Shown here: positions 7,291-14,577 of the stretch, piece by piece | How positions within the stretch are numbered: the first letter of the stretch is position 1 | Layout of the letters: each line of letters starts with the position of its first letter | Origin: Prevotellaceae bacterium | Lineage (GTDB): Bacteria; Bacteroidota; Bacteroidia; Bacteroidales; UBA932 | Length of the DNA stretch: 14,577 nt | Direction: 5' to 3' | NCBI GenBank assembly: GCA_031264875.1 | Contig: JAISDK010000047.1 | Coordinates: 1 to 14,577 of the forward strand | The notes under the pieces: generated by a model | The model's database searches: none | Told to the model about the DNA's origin: nothing | The model's input: only the letters and a program-made list of their open reading frames with translations | Program-made: the position numbers and the translations under genes

Positions 7291-10200
7291 AACATTATTA
7301 TGCACATACACTTGACGTGGAAAATGATGAGTTGTTGGAAAAACTCAGAAGTGGCAAGAGTTTCTATGACAGTAAGAGAATATTATGCGAAGAATTAGGT
7401 GTCAGCAAAGAAACGGTGATAGAGAATACCTTACTAAATTATGCCTATAGTTTCGAGCCCCGCCTTAATGCGCCTGAGTACGCAGTGCGTTTTATTAACA
7501 TATTGCAGCATTGCTTCGATAAAAAGAAAATCATGAAACTCTTTCCCGAAGGCTCGGTATTCAAAAAACAATTCCAGTGGCTTGAGAATACTGTGGAGTC
7601 AGATTATGAATTTTATTATGGGGGCGATTACTTCGTCTATCATCATGGCCAGGATAACCATGATGAACATTACATAATAAAAGCGAAAAGCTACCATGAA
7701 ATGAAAGTGCGACAGATCAATCAAATACTTCGAGGTAATAAGGCATTGAAAAAGAACAATATAAAAAGCATTACAGTTTTCCCAACCCTGTATTGTGACC
7801 TGCAATGCCCAATATGTCTCTTTGCCTCACCGATCATACGAGAGAGAAAAGATTCGACGATGTATTTATCCGGTGAATCGCTAAACAAAGCCCTTGAATT
7901 GATTAATTCCTATCCTGGCGTTGACCTTGTGATTGGCGGCGGAGGGGAGCCTTTTCTGGAAAAAGAGTCTGTTTTCAAGCTCATTTCCTTCGCCGGAGCG
8001 GAAAAAATAAAAATATATACGAATGGAAACTGGGGGACAAATAAAACTGAGGTGAATAAGACGTTCCTGCGGTTATACCGGGCTCTGAAAATGAGAAAGA
8101 AGCCTATCTCCGTTGAGCTTAATATTAGCGTTGACCAACCTCACATTCGTCAAATATCAAAGGATAACGATACATCGTATTTGGAAAACATCTTGGAGAC
8201 GTACATAAACGTGCGCAAGAGAGGCAGATTGGAAAACATATTGTTGCACCTCAGAGGATTGAGTTCAGACGGGTGCATACCCAACATCGATGATACCTCG
8301 ATTGCCATAACGATGAATAATTTAAAATCACGCCACCCTGAATATGATATGAAGCAGTTTAGCAGGGGAAGTGACGGAATTTGTATCAATGTATCCAACG
8401 GCATTGAGATACTGGCGTCTTACAACAAATTGATGAGGCGAGATGCCAAATGTACGCAGCGTGTGATTGAGGAAATTGAATCTTCGGAAAATAACTTCAT
8501 GTTAGATCGAATACTCATTAACGGTGATAGTAGCGTCAATCTGGGAGCATATTATAAAGCAGTTCCTTTAGGAAATCTGCAAGATTATACTATTGACCTG
8601 TTGACGGATCTATCGTTTTATAACCTGTTGAGCGAAGCTGTACGAATAAAAGGAATACGATATCTCCGGAAGCTGGCTGTTGAATATGACCCGGATATCT
8701 CTCACGTTCCTTTGTTCGCTGCAACCCAGGCGGAATTCATAAAGAATTTAACCGGAGATGCCGGAAGACAGCTTTACCTGTATTATCGGGTAATCGGTGA
8801 TTTTATCGAAGATGGCGTGCTTGACGCTGGGATATTAGACAAGATCGGGCTAGACAAAACAATGGGAGCTGCCGAACTACGACAGATATGCAAACGCGGC
8901 GAAAAAGAAATTTTGACCCTGGAAAAGACAAAAAAATTGAATTGGGGTCTGAGCATTGGGACAAGCTGCGGGGAACCGCCCCGTTTTAGAAACCTGTGGT
9001 GGGATGTTCAAGGCGATACGGGTCGTAAGAAGATAATTGATAACATGAGCAATATCAAAAATATTCAACGCATCAAAAGTTTCGTAGAAGATACCCTGTG
9101 CAGGAAATATAGTCTCGAATCCGTTGATATCACATCTATACGCATCATCGGGGGATACGTGGCGGGACGCCCGTCAAATATCCCCGTGAATGACTTGGAT
9201 ATTATTGTTATTGTAAAAAATCCCGGAATACGGGACTTCATTCACGAAAGTGCTTTTATTTACGGCGATACATTTGATGAACAGATGTCTGAAGCCCCGC
9301 GATATATTTGCGTGTGGATGATAAGCGAAGAATTTTTATCTTCGACGACCGATAATATTATTGATATCGACCTTGGCCTGACGGCTCTTGGAGGTATGCA
9401 GCTTTATGGAAATTGTGTTCAAAGCACACCCCCTCCAATAATTGAAAGAGTTAAGCAAATATTTATTTTCCTTAACTTGATTCTCAAAATGGCTTCTGCT
9501 ATTAAAATCGCAAAGATTTACGGCAGAAAAGTGGAAATAGATGCAATCAGGGAGCAACTGCGAGTTATCGCCGATTCTTCCGACGAAGAATTGATGGCTT
9601 CGCAGGAAATATCAAAGTATGACAAAATTCATCTGACTGCAGTTCAAAACATACTAAACGAATACCTTAGAGGAATAAAAAAAGTAAATATAGAGCAGGA
9701 ATGGATGGAGTTATCGAGGCTTTATGCGCTTGACAACAAAACCGATGAGCAGGGCAACCGTCTGGATGAAGACCTTTATACTCTGATGGCTTCAGTCAGA
9801 AAGAGAAAAATTATTGATGAGATATCAAGTCAAAAAAAGGCTGTATATCACCTTATTTACAAACTGCATAAAGTGCAGGGGGCATTGTTGGATGAAATGC
9901 CGTTGCAAAAGCCCCGCGAATGGTTGACTAATATTTTCAAGGCAAATATGGCGTTTCGTTCGCTTGAAGAACATTCAGGCATTTTAAAGTCAGCGTATTT
10001 CGATTATTCAACAGCGGTGTCGCTTGCAAATATTACGCCCTATCCTACAGTGTTGGAAAAGCTTTGCAACCGGGTGCATAACGCAGACTTAAGTGCTTCG
10101 GAACGCGGAACCATTCTTGCCGCCATTGCGGGCAATCCCTGCGCCGCGCCTGTGCTTCAAGAAAAAATTTACCAGATGTATTCCAATGATGAACAGATTG

Positions 10201-13200
10201 TAAACGCTCTGAAGAACAATTATAACCTATCTTCAGGACTTGAAACAATTACATCTTCGCAAGGAGACACTATCGTGGAATTGTTGCTCCCGAAGGAGTT
10301 AAACATTCCGTCGCGCTACTCCCGTGACATCTTTGATTTTCTGGTTAACTTAAATTGCGCTGGGGAGGCCGTTGATCTTTCAAGAGAAAAAATCTTGGCA
10401 AGGAAAGGCGAACTGATAAGAAAAAATGTTGACCGTCTATTCCTAAACAATCTCAGTCAGCTGCTCACTGCGATTAGTCGGTATGCCGAAATCTATAACA
10501 AGAGATGCATAAATCACCTTGGAGTAATGGAAAAGCCGAAAAATACGATGACAGTGGTTGAAGAAGATACCCTGAAAGAACAATTGACAATCCTAGTAAC
10601 AATATTCGTAAACCGCATACTCTACTCGCACTTCAACGGCTTGCCTCTCTATCTGTCTCTGGACGATAAACAGTACGAGTCTATCATAGAGAAGACAGTA
10701 AAACAAGCGCTGAAATGGGATGAGGCGAACGTTCTTTTTCCTCGGAATCAGAACGAAATATCGGATATTATTAGCGATGCCAACAATGGAAGTAAAACGA
10801 ACGGACCTATAAGGATCGGAGCAGTTTCATTCAAGGACAGGGAAGGGCCAAGCGTTTGCAACAGATTCTTGCTGACAACCATGCACAATTACCTGACTTC
10901 CAATGGCTTTTCAGACATAGATTTTTGCCTTTACGATCTGCAGTTTTGCGACGAAAAAGAGTTGTTGGACAACTATTTTGACATACTAATTGTGGACGTC
11001 CGGCAGGAAAATTTTGCTGCTTTCAGGAAAGCGATGGGTGAATGGCCGATCAAGAATATTGCAGATCACATTTTGTTTACCGGAACATACCTTGCTTATC
11101 CGGAAGCTCAGAAAACGGTGCGCATGTATACAAAGGAGAACGCATCGGGAGCACTTATCGTAAACGGTGATTCGGAGCCTGCACTGCTGGGGTTAGTTGA
11201 GCATGTATCAAGCGGAAATATGCCTCTTCTGCTGATTCCCAACATTGTCTTTCAGAAAAATGGAAAAGAATTTGTTACCCGCAAGGAAAAAGTAGATTTG
11301 TCGAAGCTTTCCCCTGATTTATACCCGTTTATCGAACAAATGAAAGAGTCCGAGTGGTTCAATTATTATATTGAAACGAGCCGTGGCTGCCATTACGGCG
11401 AATGTACATTCTGTTCCGATAAATTTCTGTTTGGGAAAGGCTGGAGAAGCTTTTCCATGGAGTATATACTGCATAGCTTTGAACTGCTCAAAAAAAGTGG
11501 TGTTCATACCGTGTTTATTTGCGACAAAGACTTCTGGGGAGGCGATTACGAGAGGGCGGAGAAAATTGCCTGCGGTCTCGTAAAGATGGGAAATAAAGTC
11601 AGATATACCGTGGCTCTGCGCTCTGACGAAATCATCGAAGGGGAACATCTGCTTGATTTATTCAAAGAAAGTGGTATGTCTCACATTTTTTTGGGCAGCG
11701 AAGCATTCGAAGACACTGCCCTTCGCCGGTTTAACAAGGGAATAGACGCCTCCATCAACCTGGAAGCAATTAAGATACTGGAAGAGCACAAAATAGGTCA
11801 CAGTGTCGGATTCATTGTCGATCCGCTCAATAATGTTGATGAGCTTATAGAGTCATGCGAAATGGTTATTAAGAATAAACTGTGGGGAAGAGTATCGTCT
11901 TTCTTTAACTTTCTTATTACAAAAAAAGGCAGTGGCTATGAGAAGATGATGAATAAGTTGGGATTGCTGGGGGAATTTAACGAAGAAATGCTCAGTTTTA
12001 AGTGCGGATTCAAGGACATCCGCATGGCGGTAATTGCAAAAAGCATTTCGGAGTGCCTGAAAGAAGTTCCGCGTCTAAGTTTTATTTATATTATATCGAA
12101 ACGCCGAATAGCACTTCATACGGCGGAAGATGTATGCGAATGGGAAAAATACAACAAACACTTTGCGATGATGCAGGAATTTGATTTGAATATGCTTTAT
12201 TCACTTGCACAAGCCCTCAGAGACAATCGGCAGGATCGGATTGCGCATATAAAAAGAGAATATGTTCAGAACATTAAAAACCTGGTCTTGCAGATTTACT
12301 GTGAATTGAATAAGGAACACATGGTAAGCGCAAACATTCTGAAATATATAGAAGACAACATGCGTCTAAAGCAAGAACAGTTGGCTGAGGCAATATCTGA
12401 AACTTCTTTTAATGAAAGGGTTCGGATGGCTTACGAGTCAACAGAAAAGAGCACAGTGAAGATGATAAAAGAAGGTCTCTCTCCTCAACCGTATCCGGTA
12501 GCCAGTGCCTTTAACCTCAGTATCGCATCAGGAGCAAAAGACATTTCCGGAAATCGTTGTGACATTCCCCCCTCAACTATCGAACTCTTAGAAATAATTG
12601 CTCATGAGTTTTTTGCTTTTCTGGGCGATGCGTTTCAGGCGATGCCTTCAGGACGCTGTCGTATCAGTCTGTTCAATCTCTTTGTCAACGAAGAAAATGC
12701 CGAATGGGAGAAATTTCTGACAAACCCGGATATACAGAATATGTATTTAGAGACAGTAAAATATTTGCAAAATTTCATGCCCATTAAAGTAGAGATGAAG
12801 GGTATTATGCTTACCAATCAAGGAGCGGTCATTGCGAAAGGCTTTGTCGATACAGATACGCTACAATACATACGCGAACTGCTTAGCCTGCAGTTTCCGA
12901 ACAGCAAACGCGCACTCCATCTGGATACGCCCTTTATCCCAATCACAATCGGGAGAGTTACAAAGGACATCTCGAATGCAGCGGCGCGGAAGCTCTTGTC
13001 GGCAGTGGAAGCTCACAGTAATGATGAGCTTGGATTTATATTCCTCCGCAACCTTGTACTACAGGCATCCTCTGATCTTTCGGGACTGAAAGAGCATAAA
13101 GCCGCGCAGCAAGCTCTTGAAATGGTGAACATCAAGTTGCTTGAGAAAAAGAGTATTTCGGTGAAACTCATAGGTTTTTCCAACCTTAAGCATTTCACCA

Positions 13201-14577
13201 ATCGGAACAATCTGGCCATAGAAAACCTTGCGGGAGATTTGCGCGGTGAATTTGGAAAGGAAGTCTCTGTTGATTTGACAAGAGTCAGGAGCCATGAAGA
13301 GTTACTTACCCTCAAGAAAAAAATTACCCGCGAGGAGATACCGGATATTATCGGCCTGTCAGTACATTTCGACACAATGCAATATGTCGATGAATTTGTC
13401 AAATACATTCAGAGGATGAAATCCTTTGTCCTAAAGAAACCTCTCCTTGTTTTTGGCAACCAAATTCCTACATATCTCCCCGATACAATACTGCATAAAT
13501 ACCCGGATGGAATCGTAGTTAGAGGAGAAGGCGAAGAGGCGATGCGAAAGCTTATTGAGTTCAAGAGAGGGAACATCAGTATGCGTGACATTCCGAACAT
13601 CGCATATACTGACAAGGTATCCGGCAAAGTAATATACACCCAGGTCAGACCTGCCGATACGAAGCTGCTGATTTATCCTCCCAGCATGGATACGGTAGAT
13701 GAAACGATCATGGAAGGTGGCAATATCATGCTTCAGACAGGGCGCGGATGCTCTTGGGGCATGTGCAGTTTCTGTGCGCATCCTTCATTTATAAACGGCG
13801 GCGAATATCCGCGCGATGATAACCGCAGGTGCCTGAGAAGGTATAACATTGACAGGGTAATGAAGAATTTTGAAGCCCTGTATGCAAAGGATGTTTATCG
13901 GGTTGAAATTGTTGACGAAGACCAGTTCATTGCAGGAAGAGACAGCGCTGAACGGGAAAGGTTAGAAGATATTATAGAGGGGCTGAAGAAACTGCAGTCA
14001 GTCTACAACAAGACGTTGAAATTTTCGGTTTTTGTGAGACCGAATGTGCTTTACCGCCCGGGAGATTCCATCGGAAACGAACACATGAAGCGGTTGCTTA
14101 ATGAATTGCGGGAAATCGGTCTTGAACAGGTATTTCTGAGTGCCGACTCCGGCAGTCAGAGCCAATTAAACAGATACTCAAAAGGAATTGCTCTTACTCA
14201 TATCATTGGCGCCATCCAACTCTTGGAAGAGCTGAAGATCAATATCAAAATCGGCTTTATCCTATTCGATCCGGAGCTTAGCATCGCTGAAATTCTGGAG
14301 AACATACAATTCTACCGGAAACATCAAATCATGAAGTATAACCAGTGGCCATTCAGGTCTCTGGACGTTTTCGCCGGTGCACCAGTGGCAGAGATACTGA
14401 AAGGGAAAGGTCTACTGGGAAAATTCAATAAGGAACTATTGAAATACGACTACTCCTACGCCGACATGGATGTCGAAAAAATAGCTAAGATTATCGCTGA
14501 ATTGAGTGTCGGCAAAGATATTTTCTTTGGGGCATGCAGAAGGGCTTCTCTAAAGTGCCGGGCGAATGGTCTGGTGG
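7287..14577 (+). CDS. giant protein with three radical SAM modules and a nucleotidyltransferase (3' partial)
   Basis: The frame from ATG 7287 has no stop through the last base, giving at least 2430 residues. In order: an unassigned N-terminal region (1-160), a CX3CX2C radical SAM domain (C170, C174, C177), a pol-beta-type nucleotidyltransferase (about 605-705), a long helical region (about 706-1170), a first B12-binding-like plus radical SAM module (about 1175-1610; C1368, C1373, C1376), a possible degenerate 2H-phosphoesterase fold (about 1786-1892), and a second B12-binding-like plus radical SAM module (from about 1954; C2155, C2160, C2163) that is cut by the window edge. The start is well supported by AAGGAG and the ATGA overlap with gene 1. 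No signal peptide or transmembrane segment is evident. Three radical SAM clusters in one chain is exceptional; a multistep enzyme working on one bound substrate is my inference. Codon use looks continuous with gene 1. Confidence 0.93.
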   Translation, partial: MKHYYAHTLDVENDELLEKLRSGKSFYDSKRILCEELGVSKETVIENTLLNYAYSFEPRLNAPEYAVRFINILQHCFDKKKIMKLFPEGSVFKKQFQWLENTVESDYEFYYGGDYFVYHHGQDNHDEHYIIKAKSYHEMKVRQINQILRGNKALKKNNIKSITVFPTLYCDLQCPICLFASPIIRERKDSTMYLSGESLNKALELINSYPGVDLVIGGGGEPFLEKESVFKLISFAGAEKIKIYTNGNWGTNKTEVNKTFLRLYRALKMRKKPISVELNISVDQPHIRQISKDNDTSYLENILETYINVRKRGRLENILLHLRGLSSDGCIPNIDDTSIAITMNNLKSRHPEYDMKQFSRGSDGICINVSNGIEILASYNKLMRRDAKCTQRVIEEIESSENNFMLDRILINGDSSVNLGAYYKAVPLGNLQDYTIDLLTDLSFYNLLSEAVRIKGIRYLRKLAVEYDPDISHVPLFAATQAEFIKNLTGDAGRQLYLYYRVIGDFIEDGVLDAGILDKIGLDKTMGAAELRQICKRGEKEILTLEKTKKLNWGLSIGTSCGEPPRFRNLWWDVQGDTGRKKIIDNMSNIKNIQRIKSFVEDTLCRKYSLESVDITSIRIIGGYVAGRPSNIPVNDLDIIVIVKNPGIRDFIHESAFIYGDTFDEQMSEAPRYICVWMISEEFLSSTTDNIIDIDLGLTALGGMQLYGNCVQSTPPPIIERVKQIFIFLNLILKMASAIKIAKIYGRKVEIDAIREQLRVIADSSDEELMASQEISKYDKIHLTAVQNILNEYLRGIKKVNIEQEWMELSRLYALDNKTDEQGNRLDEDLYTLMASVRKRKIIDEISSQKKAVYHLIYKLHKVQGALLDEMPLQKPREWLTNIFKANMAFRSLEEHSGILKSAYFDYSTAVSLANITPYPTVLEKLCNRVHNADLSASERGTILAAIAGNPCAAPVLQEKIYQMYSNDEQIVNALKNNYNLSSGLETITSSQGDTIVELLLPKELNIPSRYSRDIFDFLVNLNCAGEAVDLSREKILARKGELIRKNVDRLFLNNLSQLLTAISRYAEIYNKRCINHLGVMEKPKNTMTVVEEDTLKEQLTILVTIFVNRILYSHFNGLPLYLSLDDKQYESIIEKTVKQALKWDEANVLFPRNQNEISDIISDANNGSKTNGPIRIGAVSFKDREGPSVCNRFLLTTMHNYLTSNGFSDIDFCLYDLQFCDEKELLDNYFDILIVDVRQENFAAFRKAMGEWPIKNIADHILFTGTYLAYPEAQKTVRMYTKENASGALIVNGDSEPALLGLVEHVSSGNMPLLLIPNIVFQKNGKEFVTRKEKVDLSKLSPDLYPFIEQMKESEWFNYYIETSRGCHYGECTFCSDKFLFGKGWRSFSMEYILHSFELLKKSGVHTVFICDKDFWGGDYERAEKIACGLVKMGNKVRYTVALRSDEIIEGEHLLDLFKESGMSHIFLGSEAFEDTALRRFNKGIDASINLEAIKILEEHKIGHSVGFIVDPLNNVDELIESCEMVIKNKLWGRVSSFFNFLITKKGSGYEKMMNKLGLLGEFNEEMLSFKCGFKDIRMAVIAKSISECLKEVPRLSFIYIISKRRIALHTAEDVCEWEKYNKHFAMMQEFDLNMLYSLAQALRDNRQDRIAHIKREYVQNIKNLVLQIYCELNKEHMVSANILKYIEDNMRLKQEQLAEAISETSFNERVRMAYESTEKSTVKMIKEGLSPQPYPVASAFNLSIASGAKDISGNRCDIPPSTIELLEIIAHEFFAFLGDAFQAMPSGRCRISLFNLFVNEENAEWEKFLTNPDIQNMYLETVKYLQNFMPIKVEMKGIMLTNQGAVIAKGFVDTDTLQYIRELLSLQFPNSKRALHLDTPFIPITIGRVTKDISNAAARKLLSAVEAHSNDELGFIFLRNLVLQASSDLSGLKEHKAAQQALEMVNIKLLEKKSISVKLIGFSNLKHFTNRNNLAIENLAGDLRGEFGKEVSVDLTRVRSHEELLTLKKKITREEIPDIIGLSVHFDTMQYVDEFVKYIQRMKSFVLKKPLLVFGNQIPTYLPDTILHKYPDGIVVRGEGEEAMRKLIEFKRGNISMRDIPNIAYTDKVSGKVIYTQVRPADTKLLIYPPSMDTVDETIMEGGNIMLQTGRGCSWGMCSFCAHPSFINGGEYPRDDNRRCLRRYNIDRVMKNFEALYAKDVYRVEIVDEDQFIAGRDSAERERLEDIIEGLKKLQSVYNKTLKFSVFVRPNVLYRPGDSIGNEHMKRLLNELREIGLEQVFLSADSGSQSQLNRYSKGIALTHIIGAIQLLEELKINIKIGFILFDPELSIAEILENIQFYRKHQIMKYNQWPFRSLDVFAGAPVAEILKGKGLLGKFNKELLKYDYSYADMDVEKIAKIIAELSVGKDIFFGACRRASLKCRANGLV
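7764..8411 (+). other. domain: radical SAM A (gene 2)
   Basis: FPTLYCDLQCPICLF carries C170, C174 and C177 in canonical CX3CX2C spacing. GGGGEPF (217-223) is the SAM-binding GGE-type motif, and IKIYTNGNW and ELNISVDQ follow as barrel-strand motifs. After the barrel, ILINGDSS...AVPLGNLQD reads like the strand-and-turn part of a SPASM region, but the clustered cysteines that would bind an auxiliary cluster are missing, unlike in gene 1. Confidence 0.85.
9099..9401 (+). other. domain: pol-beta-superfamily nucleotidyltransferase (gene 2)
   Basis: IRIIGGYVAGRPSN (G622-G623) followed 13 residues on by D636-L637-D638 in NDLDIIVIV is the signature G-[GS]...DxD of the pol-beta-type nucleotidyltransferase fold (MNT, kanamycin-type and CCA-adding relatives). 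IDIDLG (D693, D695) can supply the third carboxylate. Helices follow, as in small nucleotidyltransferases. It would transfer a nucleoside monophosphate from an NTP to an acceptor; the acceptor is unknown. Confidence 0.7.
10809..12113 (+). other. domain: B12-binding-like plus radical SAM B (gene 2)
   Basis: IRIGAVSF opens a Rossmann-like region with a family-typical ending (TGTYLAYPEA...GALIVNGDSEPAL, residues about 1290-1299), like the GG...D.VVRGEGE.AL stretch of B12-binding radical SAM proteins. The cobalamin-binding DxHxxG is absent. ETSRGCHYGECTFCSD gives C1368, C1373 and C1376 in CX4CX2C spacing. FICDKDFWGG, FLGSEAFED and RRFNKGID match later barrel motifs of the same family. Confidence 0.85.
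12642..12962 (+). other. possible degenerate 2H (LigT-like) fold (gene 2)
   Basis: RISLFNLFVN, then a strand-rich stretch from 1831 (MPIKVEMKGIMLTNQGAV, IAKGFVDTDTLQYIREL), then FIPITIGRV (T1887) follow the strand order of 2H phosphoesterases, in which two HxT/S motifs occur at the first and last of these places. Both histidines are missing here, so an intact active site is unlikely. This is a fold-level guess from spacing and hydrophobicity. Confidence 0.27.
13146..14577 (+). other. domain: B12-binding-like plus radical SAM C (gene 2, cut by window end)
   Basis: VSVDLTRVRSHEELL, DIIGLSVHFDTMQYV and PLLVFGNQIP lead to GIVVRGEGEEAMRKLIE (RGEGEE at 2079-2084), a clear B12-binding-like N-terminal domain, again without DxHxxG. 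QTGRGCSWGMCSFCAHP gives C2155, C2160 and C2163 (CX4CX2C). VEIVDEDQF, FSVFVRPN and VFLSADSGSQSQLNRYSKG are the following barrel motifs. The barrel appears nearly complete at the window end, but what follows it is not visible. Confidence 0.87.

Noticed and set aside
11319..11648. Reverse-strand open frame of 109 codons and the small plus-strand frame at 11371-11583
   Set aside because: Both lie across the CX4CX2C radical SAM B core of gene 2 and show no family features of their own.
13013..13781. Cluster of reverse-strand open frames (76-131 codons)
   Set aside because: They are shadows of the B12-binding-like domain of gene 2, which carries recognisable motifs in the forward frame.
1..14577. 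CRISPR arrays, tRNA or rRNA genes, RiPP precursor peptides
   Set aside because: No regularly spaced direct repeats, no RNA gene landmarks and no small gene with a leader/core pattern were seen. The two giant genes leave no intergenic space for a precursor inside the window.

Overview
The window probably comes from a member of the Bacteroidota, likely Bacteroidales. Three things point there. A broken copy of the Ig-like DUF4469 domain, typical of Bacteroidales HU-like DNA-binding proteins, lies at 360-561. A promoter of the Bacteroidota TTTG/TAnnTTTG type can be proposed at 607-639. Gene starts are mostly A-rich and poor in Shine-Dalgarno sequences. The assignment is an inference from short remnants, and no rRNA or housekeeping gene confirms it.

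Positions 1-1403 are a graveyard of gene remnants and hold no intact gene. From left to right they are: a short unassigned open 3' end (3-107), a reverse-strand scrap resembling an ISAzo13-family transposase (132-278), a frameshifted DUF4469 fragment (360-561), the C-terminal half of an IS5-superfamily transposase (678-1067), and a frameshifted N-terminal fragment of a type IIG restriction-modification enzyme (1088-1403). This is typical of a defence-island or mobile-element junction.

Positions 1327-14577 hold two giant, same-strand, translationally coupled genes that fill the rest of the window. Gene 1 (1327-7290, 1987 codons) joins a SPASM-type radical SAM domain, a PHP metallophosphoesterase, an HD phosphohydrolase, a long unassigned helical region, a DSGIKGT-containing alpha/beta region and a HAD-type phosphatase. 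Gene 2 starts at 7287 in an ATGA overlap behind a strong AAGGAG and stays open to the last base (at least 2430 codons). It contains a CX3CX2C radical SAM domain, a pol-beta-type nucleotidyltransferase, a helical region, two B12-binding-like/radical SAM modules with CX4CX2C motifs, and a possible degenerate 2H-phosphoesterase fold between them. Gene 2 has no stop, so its C-terminus and any downstream genes lie outside the window.

Together the two polypeptides carry four radical SAM clusters and four recognisable phosphorus-chemistry domains (PHP, HD, HAD, nucleotidyltransferase). I know of no described system with this architecture. My best inference is a multi-enzyme machine that radically modifies a phosphorylated or nucleotidylated substrate, such as a nucleotide, an RNA end, or an activated small molecule, and transfers and removes phosphate or nucleotidyl groups along the way. 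A biosynthetic role and a defence role are both open. No precursor peptide, transporter or regulator is visible in the window.
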